A stretch of DNA of 64,000 bases, taken from assembly GCA_013396755.1 (NCBI GenBank), contig VWZF01002520.1:114354-178353 (forward strand). The letters are read 5' to 3'. A model generated the notes under the pieces. The model was not told where the DNA came from. It ran no database searches and worked only from the letters and a program-made list of their open reading frames with translations. This document shows, in pieces, positions 26,301 to 38,300 of this stretch. This DNA comes from Sclerurus mexicanus. Lineage: Eukaryota; Chordata; Aves; Passeriformes; Furnariidae. Made by a program: the position numbers and the translations under genes. How positions within the stretch are numbered: the stretch's first letter is position 1; each line of letters begins with the position of its first letter.

Positions 26301-29300
26301 CTTTGCTGTTTTGTTACATGTCAGCATGAGGCTCCAGCCTTTTCAAAGTGGTCTTCTGACTGTGAAAATTTAGATTCATATTTACCTTATTACCTTTGTA
26401 ACATCCAAGAAGCATTTCTTCTCTTATACTCAGGAACTTTGTGAAGGCCTGTGCCCTGCAACAGCCTTTGATCCCATATTCCTTCACATCGGTTGTCACT
26501 AGAAATGCCACAGGATAATTTGTTCCCTGCTATTTGAAACGGAAATTGTGGCAGCATGAGGAACAGAGCATGATATTCATGCCAAATATCATGAACTGAA
26601 TTCTCATGGTTTATGGGAATCCCAGTTATTAAAGCTGACCTCTGAGAAATCAGTATATTTTTCCACAAGGTCTGGACAGTGGATGTGCTCCTCAGCAGGA
26701 GACAGAAACTATTCCAGCTGTTCCCTGTCCTGTGCTCTGCCATGAGGAATGAAGATAGAATGCTGACAGCTGGAGGTAAAGGGGCAAGCTGGGAAGTGTT
26801 TAAGTGGAGTGCTATCTTTTTTTGTGCATGCAACCCTAACCCAGGCTTACTGAAAGAAGGCAGCAGGGCTGCTGCCCTGCTGGGACAGCAAGGAGCCTTT
26901 GCTTCATCTGCTAGGAGTAGTTGCAAAGGGAAGGTACCTACAGTTTTCTCTGCTGCAAATGGGTGCTATGCATGTTAAAGGAGGAAGAACTCACTGGGTA
27001 TCCTGCAGGATTGAGATTTGCTCCTCAAAGAGAGCAGATACCTGTGCTGAAAATCACATTATTAAGGCGTAGCACAACTTGCTTGTAGGCAAAATCCCAG
27101 GCACAGATAAGCACTGCAGTTTATGTACCTGCAAGCGTGGCTGCTGCAGAATGGGCATCATCATCCAGGGGCCTTGCCAGTGGCTCTGCTGATGCTGCGC
27201 CAGCTTGTAGCAGTGCAATCAGTCTCCAATTGTTTTTGGTCCTGGATGGGAAGTGAAACTTCAGGAGAAAAGCTGATTGCTTTGCCGTACAGAAATATTA
27301 GGGAAGCTCGAGATCCTACTGGCTGCAGCAGTGCAGGCAGTGGCTTTGCTTGCTCACATGTGGCACTTTGGGCAGCTGTGTTGTTTTGTTTGAAAACCAG
27401 GGAAGTGAGCCCCTGAAAGTGGTAGTGTTCCAGGAATCTGCAATTCAGAAAAATGAGATGTGTCGAGAGGCTTGACAGCCTCAGCCCCTCCAAGGCAGGA
27501 AAGGTCATCAGTGGAGAGGGCATACAGAGAAACTGGTGGCTTCTAGGGGTTGTATTTTGGCACCACTGTAAGCACTGTGAAGAATGTGCTGTGGGTGACA
27601 AGGGGTTTGGATCTGTTTTCTCTGTGGTGTTTCTCCCTGTCAGAACCTCCCGTGGGGCGTAGCAGTATTTACAGTGCTCGGGACTTTGTGTTCTCCAGGA
27701 AGTTTCTGAACTTGCTGGCCCAGTGGAGATATTGAAGGGGGGTAGAGTTTATTCTGGAAGCTGCTTCCTCTCTTTTTTTTCCATGACAAATTGTACACTC
27801 TACTGGTGTGGGTGATTGGTAGGACACGAGGAAGGGTGGGCTGTACTGGGTTGGTGATGTGACTAATTCATCACCCATCTTCCAATAAAAGCAGTGGCCC
27901 TGCTGTCTTTAACAGCAGCAGTAATTAAATAGTTGTACACAATAGCTGCCTGGGGCTGAACTGGGAGCAAGTGACCAAAGCAGGTGCAGGTTAGTGCCTG
28001 TTAACCAGGGAGTATGTTGGAGACAGAGAAGGGCATGACAGTCTATGTGGGCATCAGGAAAGCTGATATGATGGTGGATTTTAGTGAAAGACAGGGTAAT
28101 TCCTCAAAACTAATGGTTATTATTTTATAATTTGCAATGCATTACTTCCAGCTCAAGAGAAACGTATGTTGGCCCCACTCTCAACAGAAAAGGAGACGTT
28201 GCTGTGAGAATTCTGAATTATTATAAAAGTAAGCCACACTTACTTTGACACTGTGTCAAAAAAACAATGTCTAGTAGCTCTGAAAAGAAGTGCTCTCACA
28301 AAATAAAAAATACTTGAGCTGAATCAGAAGAGTATTTAAAATGGGCAAATAGGAATGCTAATCAGAAGGGGCCTATTGACTTCTTATTCTTTTCCACAGA
28401 AGCCATAATCCAATTGTTGAAAGTTACATTAATTTGAAAAATAATAAAATCTCTTAAAGATGCATGTTCAGAGGCAAAAAAGGGAAGCTAAAATTAGTGC
28501 AAATTTAAAGTTGGAAAGTGTAAAAGAAGGTCAAAGGAAGTATAAGGAAAAAGTCATGGCCAGAAATTTAAGAAGAGCAAAGAAGAATGTAAGGATCTGG
28601 AGCACAAGAGGAAGCCTGGCAGCTTAGAAATGAAGTAGTATTAGAACTGTCAATAATGACAAAGCTGAAAGGGGGTCAGCACTTGATGTTTCTTCCCCCC
28701 CCCTCTCGAAAGACAAACAAATGCCTTCACAACATGTGATAGTCATGTATATTCAAGCAATAACTTAGCTGATAAGTCAGGGAGGAGAGGAAGCCCTCTT
28801 GAGCTCACTGGATATTTTCTGATGAAACTTCAAGCTTTATGGGTAATGGCAATAAATCTTCTCAAGTTAAAATACAGCTTTGATGGGCTGGTAGCAAATT
28901 AATACCAGAAGTTTCCTGACAGGAGACTGATGTAACTGATAACAGTTTTCTTTTCTCATTTGAAAAACCTCTTTGAAGTGAGAGTCCTAAAGAAATGAGT
29001 ATGAGTACAAGTAGGGTACCAGCTTAGAAGTCCAGTAAACACCATATAAATATGAAAAATGACTATCTAAAGGTCATTGTGTCAGCAGTATCCTGCTGCT
29101 GCCTGGTTGTATATTGAGTATCTGGGTCTGACTGCTGTGATATAAGCCAGAATATTTTCCTGTGGAGAGACTATTTAATGAGCAGGCATTGGGAAATCTT
29201 GGTGGGGCCACTGTAAAATAGCACAGAGATGTCCCGTGATGCCAAGGTGGGGGGCAGTGTGAGTGCCTTGCAGAGAGCCAGGGAGGCTGAGCACCATACC

Positions 29301-32300
29301 CAGCACTGTGGGGTGCCGTGGGAAGGTCTCTGACAGGAACCTGCTTTGTGCACAGGGTGAATCAGGGATTTGTTGGTGTGGCAATCCGGGTCGCTGGGGC
29401 TTGTGCCCAGAACCCCCTGGATGTTGCCTCTCCAGCAGCAAACCAGCACCACAGGGCCGTGGGACTGCCCCAAGCACAAAGCCCCTCTGTGCTGTGGGCA
29501 GCTTCGGAAGGGAGAGAAGGGGTCTCTGTGCTGCCCGCTCCTTTGTCTGTCTCTCGATGCCATTGTTTGGCTTTTGCTGCCTCTAGCACCTGCCAGCTCT
29601 CCAGGATTTTCATGTGCTTTTCTTTCTTCCAAGAAAACATGGCTCCTCCAATGTGTCTTGTGCAATTTGTCAGGGTTGTATCCCAGTCACAACATTAAAA
29701 GCAGCAAAAGGATGAGTTGCTCCCACACCAAGCAATGTTGTACACAGGGATAGCATTTAGCAGGGTGGTTGCCATGGGTGAATGATGTCTGAATGCAACC
29801 TGGATCAATTCCGGGGAAAGGAGGGAACACATTTATTCAGCTGCATCTGTTATCACACAAGGAGAGCATACACATTGCATTGGCCTTTGCTAACAGTATA
29901 GCTTATGAGCTCATTGCCCTCTTTTTGCTGACTCCCTGCCTTTTGCACCGAGGAAATGGAACTGGGAGAAAGTCCAGGAGCCACCCCTGTCCTGAGGCAG
30001 GATCAGGTACCACAGTGCTGGTGGATAGAGATGTCATTTGAAGACAATTAATTGTTCTTCTTTTTTTTCCCCAAATTTAACAATCCAATTCCTTCAATCT
30101 TTCCTCATAGGTCAAAATTTTAGACTTATGATCTTTCTTCTTGTTCTCTTCTGAAGCTTCTCCAAGTGGTCTACATCTTTCCTTAAAAGTGGTGTCCAAA
30201 ACTGGTCATAGAATCTCATGGGAGGCAAGGATTACTATAAATTGCTATAGCTGCAATAGTATTTTCTCTGGAAGAACTACTTAACAGATTGCTCACCACA
30301 CTGTCTTTGGGTGATGGCTGTTATCTAAATGTCATATTTGCTCTTGTCCTTAAGTGAGTTAGATGTTTTCACCAGGATCTCCCCTATTTGTCAAATTTAT
30401 TTTTCAATTCCAGTCCTATGTGTCAGTGTGCTTTGCTCCCAGCTTGGTGTTGTCTCAGAGACAGGCACTCTCTTCCAACTCACTGGTGCACAGGTATATG
30501 TGTATATGGGACAGATTAGTTCAAGCATTCTACCCAGCTGAGTAGCCTAGATTCATAGGAGTCTGCTGGGATTTGAGACATGTAGGGCTGCATTATTTCA
30601 GTATCAAATGTCTCTGAAAGACAGCATCCAAGGAACACATTACATTGTTTGGATTATCAGTTTCACTGACACTTCAGTGTTTGTACTTCAGCACTTACAA
30701 GTATTTAATCTGGAAAAACATAATCCAGTAAATGTGTATTCATTATTCTACATAGCACTACTAGGAGGGTCAGAGATCACACCAGTCTTTAGGCCACAGT
30801 CTTTGCCATATGAATAATTAAAACTTATAGCAGGGACTCCTACACTGTTCCATGTAACAGTTGTAAAAATCCTGATCTGGAGCTTAAATTCTAATTTCAA
30901 CATGCTCAGTGTCTTGCCCTGATATTTTGAAATAACCCCTCTTAAACCAAAGCCATTTACTTACTGTATATGTGGTTGTACGTATATTCTAAGAAAAACC
31001 TGAGTGTCTTCACAGCCTAAGACACACTGGCCTGAAACAGGTGGTTTACATTACTTTGTAAAGGCTTCCTAGGTAACTTGAATAAAAACATGTTTAAATG
31101 AAAAAGGCAGATGAAGAATGAGTAAGAAGTCAGCTGGGGACAGAGGAAATTTCATAAAAGGGTTGATAAATGAAGCAGGGTGGCTCTTCTGAGTGTTTAT
31201 GGTCTCAGATGTTTGGTTGTGGTGAAACTGAAGACAGGAGTGCCTTTTGAGTAATGTGCATCAAAACCTGATGCAAGTTCAGCAACCTCACAGAATAACT
31301 GGTGAGTTTTTCAGGCAATTCAGCCTGAAAAGCTTAATGATTACTGAACTCTTATTTTCACTCACCAGGAGGATAATGTGTGTGCCTCCTCTCCACCTTG
31401 AACAGCAGCACTGACTGCTGCCATGCCCCTTCCCTGCCATCACTGCTGGCAGAACTCCACAGACATGAACTCTTGCAGTTAGTGAGTGAGCACAGACTGC
31501 ATTGCCAGAGCCCCTCTCTACTGCATGGGTTTTCTGGGATTGCATATGAGAGTTGCTGGGTTGACTTAACTCTGGCCATGATGGTAGATGATCGTGATTT
31601 AGGCTGGGACTGTATCCTATCGTGTGTAATGTGTTCATTACTGTGCAAAGTCAAAATGCTCAAGAAAAATATAAGCAGATTATTCTGTATGCAGAGAAGT
31701 GCTGCTGGACTCTTCAGGTAGATGGAAAGGGCTGGAAAGAGATAAATCCAGAAAAGATCATTGTTTGTAAGTTGACTAAGAAAATAAATTCCAAGAGGAT
31801 TGAGAGTTGCAGAAGTTATGAGATCCAAGTAGAAGACTGGCAATAAATAAATTAAGGCTGAAAATGAGAATGTTTCTGACCATACAGGGGTGTACTGAGA
31901 GCACAAAGGTGATGGTGGGAACTGTCTCTGTCAGTGTGGCACTTGTGCAGTGGAAGAGTGATGGCCTTGCAGTACAGGCTCTTGTAATCTCTTCTGTAAC
32001 AGACTGAGTGTGAACATCCAAAGGGAAGATCAAACATCAACTTTAGCTGTTGTGCTAAGCCAGAGTTTACAAAAATATTTGTATTTATTAGAGATGATGG
32101 GTCACAGTGAGGCTATCTGAACTGAGCATGGCTTTGGACTGTGCACAACATCTTTCATTTTCTGCCTGACAATCCTAACTTCAGACTTTCAACAAGCCTT
32201 GGTCTCCTTATTTCATCTCTAAAAGCAACTGCTTGCCTGATTCCTTTTAACTCTTCTTCCTAAGTCTTGTTTGTTGAGAAGGGAGCTGGGAGGTGGGCAG

Positions 32301-35300
32301 CCTTGCCTGTGAGTGACATCTCCTGGCATGCAGAGCTGCAAGTGATTTGGTGTACTGTTGGCTGGAGGGGTAGTTTCATATTTGTTTTGAGGCTCTGGAA
32401 GACAAATCAGTCAAACCTTCACACAGAGTGGCCTCCCACACTGTTGTGGTCCTCCCTGTGTTATTCACTGAGAGCAACAGGGTTTCTGCAGCAAAACTGC
32501 TGTTAGCTGGAGTGGCTGACAACATCCTTTTCAGTTCTCTGTCTTGGAGACAGAAAGGATATTAGATCTGTGCATTTTGGGACCATCAGTGGATAGAATA
32601 AGTGGTAACCCCTACAAAAAAAGCAGAGACCAAAATTAGAAACAGACAGAGATGCCTGAGGAGCTGGGCTGTGCTCCAACATCTGGAGAGTGCTTAATGC
32701 CCGTGCAGCCAGGCAGGGTTCCAGTGCCAAGCGGCTCTAAGGTCTGGGAGAAGAAAAGCAACATCATTTCTATGCCTACTTATGGCCTTATGGAATGTTC
32801 TTGTAACTGCTTACAGTGGGCAGTATGGGAGAAAGAGTAGAGATATGTCTCTGTTTGGATTCTGGCTGGGCACAGATAGAGAAGATCATGCCTGCTTAAT
32901 CTTTAGCTGAGGAAAACTACTAGTGGAAGAAAAGTCCTGGGGCCTGGCAACAAGATGGTCAAGTACTGCTCCACTTGGTGGACACTGAGGAGTGTCTGCA
33001 TGATGTTCAGCTGTGTGAATGTGAAATTCAAAGCAGCTGGAGGAAGTGAGAATAAGATCATTCTTTTAGCCACTTTAGAACCTGCAATTACACCTAGAGC
33101 TAATGGAGGTAACCAAGTGCACAGAATAGGAAACTTCTTGAAATACCTCATCTTTCTGAACAAATGACAGGTGAATTTTTATAACATTGAATTCTTTACT
33201 TGGATTTGCAGTGTTGTTATTTCATTTCGGTTTTATTGTTTGGGTTTTTTTAAATAATCAAGTCCTCAGTTATGTACACTTTGAGTGCTGTTTGGAAGAT
33301 TATTACTTTCCTAGGCTACATTCTGTATTATGCTTATAATTTCGTATCTTTTCTTGTATGAACCATTTCAATAAAATGCTCCTTGGTAGCATTAGATTTC
33401 ATACAGATGGATGCTCTGGCATAGGATACAGCAATGAAATCATGGATCTACAACCTGCAGAGTCCTGAAAAATGGTCATGATACTGAACTAAAATTCAGG
33501 CAAATGTCATATTCAGGGTTAAAGAAATAATGTGCCTTGGCAAAAAAATTACTGATCTCAGGCTACAGGTGGGATGCAGACAATTATTATGCCTCTGCCT
33601 ACAGACAAGGGATTTCTACAGCTATTTATTGGGATGGTCCATTAGAGGGGGAAAATTGTTCCTGTTTTGCTGCTAATGCTGGTACTTTCAGAGTGTGGCT
33701 GCTGAAAAGATACAGCAGTCAGACAATACCCATCGAAACAGGAAATTTGAAAATCTTAGAAATTGTGAAAAGTCACTGGCCCTTTCTTCCTATGACAGCA
33801 AACACCCAACAAAGCTGGTAGTGGCTGCCACTAGGCAAGATCTCAGAGTAAGGGTGGCAATAATTACGTGGATGTGCTGTGCAACTATCAGCACTTCAGT
33901 TTTCAAGCACACTAACTTCATATCTGTACTTTGCAGGTAATTTTACATTATAGCATCTGTTTTTATACATTTTCCTAGGGTTAAAATAATCTTTGTTCAA
34001 CAGACATGCTCAGTGCTATCATAACCTGAGCCAACTACTCTCTCCAATAAGAAGAAAAGTCTCCCAGCTGTCATGCTCTGCTGTTTCTAATCACTTCAAG
34101 CCATGAGTTCTGGGGCATTTTTTTAATAAAGCTGGATAAAATATATTCTTACTTCCTACTGTCTGGTATGTGCACTAGACTATTTTTTTAAGCTGCATTC
34201 GTGGAAATATTGGCAAGCATGCTGTGCCCCTAACAGGCACTCACAAAATATGAGTGTAACACGCTTCCAAATTTCACAGTTAAGCCTCAGCAGATTTACA
34301 CGAGTGTGATGAGAGAGAGCACAGAGCTCCAGGTCTGTGTTGTATTTCCAATGGACCTGTCTGTAGTATCTTCAAAGCAAGATTTCCTGGCACTTCTAGG
34401 TGCCATTTTCTATAAGTAGGTGGGAAGACATTATTTGTCTATAGTTAAAGATTTCCAGAGGCGTGTTGCTTCTTTTCACTTGGCTAACTTCTGAAAATAA
34501 CTCTAGGATTTGGGATCATTTGTAAGGTTGGGTAACACTATATGTTTCTGGTGCCTGGGACCACCTCTCACATAAAACCACAGTAGTTAGAAGATGACCC
34601 TGATCAGAACTTGAATGATTTTCCTATACGCATGCATAATATGAGGTTCCAGGATGGATTTGGAACATTGACCTGTATCACCTGAGGTCTTGGAGACCTC
34701 TGGAACCCCAGCTCTGGCATGCCGATGCAAAGCAGGCTCAGTGACCTTACCTTATTGGAGGGTGACAATAGTTGATGTGGTTGCCTGCACCAAGGTATTG
34801 CCATCATCCTGGATGACCTGTAATGTACTTCTAAACATCTCCTAGAGTATTTGTATATAAGGAGAAGAGAAATTAGTACCCATGTGAGCAGTCAGATGAT
34901 CAGTGCTTTTGAGTATGAAGAAGCAGTATGAGTAGAAATTGATTTCATGTCTGAATGGGAGCAAGTATGTCCACTAGAGCTATTTTGTTGTTGTATGTGT
35001 TGAATTTACATAAATCTGGAAAATACATTGGGCACAGGGCAGCCCATGGAGATCTGGCATGGCCTATGAAAGCACATCTGCAGAACACCAGGGCTGAGCT
35101 CTGACTCTAGGAAATCCCACACAAGGATATGGAGTAGGAGATGGGACAGGGATGGGCAAAGGCTGATGCTTCATAGTGCAAAGGGACTGCAGGAATATGC
35201 CTAAAGACCTTTGGGGTATAAGGTAAATGGGCTACTGGGATACTAACATCCTTGTTCTGCTCTAGTCACAGGTACCAAACCAAAGATGTCCTCGACAAGA

Positions 35301-38300
35301 AAGATTCTACTTATCCTGGGATTTCTCTCTACTTTGGCTGTAATTGCTTTAATTGCTGTAGCAGTGACCCAAAACAAGCCACTTCCGAAGAATATTAAGG
35401 TATTACAAGCTGGTACTCTTAGAGGAAAACAAGCTGGGGAGTTAGGTGTTCATAGTGCTCAGGGACATGTAGCTACCCTTGCTGGGTCTGGCTAACCTCT
35501 TTTTCTGGCTCCATGCACCTTAACATCTTGGTTTACATCTTTGTCGTAAAACCATATATGGCTTCACAGGGGATCATCTCTCAAGTAATCAGTCTCGATT
35601 TTGCTTCTTCTGTGCTCTTGTATCTTTTGATGGAAACTTTCCACTGAAGCACTCCTGAAAAGAGTAATGATCCGCTGTCCCACAGCTGCCACTTAGGCTG
35701 TTCATTTCTGGTCCCCTCGTGTGTGAAGACCAGCACATACTGTGTCTGGTTTGGTGCCTCAGGTGTGATAGTGGCTCTGTTTTACCCACAGTATGGGATT
35801 GTGCTGGATGCGGGATCGTCCCACACTAACCTCTATGTGTATGAGTGGCCAGCAGAGAAGGAGAACGACACTGGGGTGGTGAAGCAGGTGGAGGTGTGTA
35901 AAGTTGAAGGTAAGAGAAGAGGGAGCTATGGAAGGGGCATGGGATGAAGAAGAGATAATGCAGTCAAAGGTTGGGAGAGGAGAAACATGGAAGAAGAGAC
36001 CAATATTGAAAACAGTGTTGGACTCAATGATCCTTTGAGTCCCTCACAACTCAGAATACTCTGTGAATATTCTGATTTTGTAATCTGTGAGCTAATGTAT
36101 ACTCCACCACTTCCCATGGGCCTAATCTTCCTGGGGGAAAAACAGATCCAGTTTTTCCTTTATTAGGATGCTTGGAAGTAAGTGCTTTTTGGAAAGAACT
36201 AAAATATTTGTGTGCACTCTTGCTGAAGTGCTGATGAACATCAGAAAGTGAGAGGGGAGGGCATGGCTTGCTTTTTTCCAGGCTTCCATGCAAGCTAGGC
36301 ACTGGGCTTGAGGGCCAAGGTTGCTCAACTTAAGCATGTCATGGTTTACTTTTCACTCTATTTAATTGCTGTGTAGATATTTTATGGTTTAGGAAGGCAT
36401 AAATGAAGCCTGAGAGTGCATACAACAAGGAGCAGCACAGACCATCATGGATCGCTACACTCTGAGGGGATGAGAGGTGTTGTCAGACCCTCCTGGGGTC
36501 TTTTCAGGCCCTTGCAGTGCAGGGAAGAGCCATACTTTTATCAAGCTGCTCGGCACTGCAGCACCCCATGTCATGAGCAGCATGCCCAGCATATGGCAAC
36601 CTGGAGCAAGTCCAGCGTAGGCTTCACTGCTGTGCAGGCACTGGTCCTGGGGCAGTTTGGGGGACACATGGAGGGAAGGGACAATGAATTTTTCTTTGGG
36701 TTAGTGTGAAAGGCAACAGCTGAAAAACACCTGGTGTTGTAGTGCAACTATAAAGTACACAAACAAATGATAGCATCTGCCCCTGGAGGACCCAGCATAT
36801 GAAGGGTCAGTGATTTTCAGGCACAGATCCAGGGTACACCCAGGCAGACTCAGAGAAGTCTGCAGATGTTCAGGGCATGCTAGGGAAATGGTTTGCCTCA
36901 CAGCAGTCCTCATCGCTAGTTCATAGCCTGCTTCATGGAGAACAGGTGGCAGATGCTGGGCATTGTGGCCATCGCCCCGTGCACTGGGTTTAGTTGGTGC
37001 TGTAGTATTTCTAAAGATCCTCAGGAATGGGGTAAATCTGATATTGCTGCCTGTGATATGTTTTAACACATTGGCTCATGGCAGCATGGTGGGGTTATGC
37101 TTGGAGTCAGAACAACGAAATGTCTTTATTTCTTGCAGGCCCTGGGATCTCAGGTTACTCCCATGCCACAGAGAAGGCAGGTCCCTCTCTGGCACAGTGC
37201 CTACAACAAGCTAAAGAGGTGATTCCCTCAACACAGCACAAAGAGACACCCATCTACCTCGGAGCAACTGCTGGCATGCGGCTTCTCAGGTACAGCAGGG
37301 CTCATCCCCTTCTCCTGTGGAATTGCACCTGGGATCACCATGCATGCTCAGTGAGGGCCTCTTGCGAAAAGTCCTTGGAGATACCACCAGCTCACACTGT
37401 ACCCAGATACCCTCCTCTGAAGCTGAGTCCCCAGGGCTCTTCCCTTGCTTGTCTGCTCACTTCAACCTTCCATCATCTCCTGCATCCAGATGCAACACAG
37501 AGACACCAGGAGATCAGCAGTGTCCAAGCTGATGCTTAGACATCCTCCACATCAAAGGGATGCTCAGACATCCCCACAGTGTGGTATTAGGCCTAACTCA
37601 GAATATTTGAGCCCAACCATGTTGTAACTCCCCATATATCTTGACTCAGCCTGGGGCCATCAGAGGCTAAGGTAACTTTATAATCTCATGCCCTTTAATT
37701 CCAATTTGTGATTTTCATGTGGGTGTCCCAGAACTCTTGCCTAGCTAGAACACAGAGCTGATCTTACATATATATTGCCTGGGAAATCTCCCTGGGAATA
37801 CCTTCTGGATTTCTTCTCTGATGGTGGTGGTGAAGAGTGAGAAGAATCTCCACAGTGCAATTCCTATCAGGATACATGCTCCAGGAGAACAAGAGCTCTG
37901 GTCTCTGCTCCAGGTACCATTCTCAGCCACAGGACCTGTAAGTGTCAGACCTGGTGGCAGCTGTGTTGCCAAGCTGTGACAGAGAGGGACATGGTCAGTT
38001 GGAGCTGGATGACCCGTATGAATGACCATTCTCTTATAATTAACGCTTGGTGAGGAGTTGCAGCCTGTCTACTCAGAATAAAGCTCACAGACTACTGAGA
38101 GCTGTCAAGCCAGAGTCACTCCATCCTTTCTTCCATACACTCAGGTTGGAGAATGAAAGTGCAGCTGATAAAGTCTTGTCCTCAGTAGAGAAGACACTAC
38201 GCTTAGCTCCCTTCAGCTTCCAGGGTGCCAGAATCATCACTGGTCAGGAAGAAGGAGCTTATGGATGGATCACCATTAACTACCTTCTGGGCAATTTCAA

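Larger units (their letters stand above)
13745..35271 (+). other. ENTPD1: ENTPD1 intron 1 (about 21.5 kb)
   Basis: The donor is GTAAGG and the acceptor ends tctagtcacag. The interior carries short chance open frames, microsatellites, one SINE and an old CR1 fragment, all listed separately. A 125-codon frame at 19,382-19,759 has a faint seven-transmembrane-receptor look (see findings). I recognise no other gene inside. Confidence 0.75.

Noticed and set aside
26390..26926. 178-codon minus-strand open frame in ENTPD1 intron 1
   Set aside because: No familiar domain and a plus-strand frame overlaps it; consistent with chance.
29171..29698. Overlapping 100- to 164-codon frames on both strands
   Set aside because: Locally GC-richer sequence opens several frames at once; none resembles a known protein.
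31358..31906. 182-codon minus-strand open frame in ENTPD1 intron 1
   Set aside because: No familiar domain, overlapped by other frames on both strands; consistent with chance.
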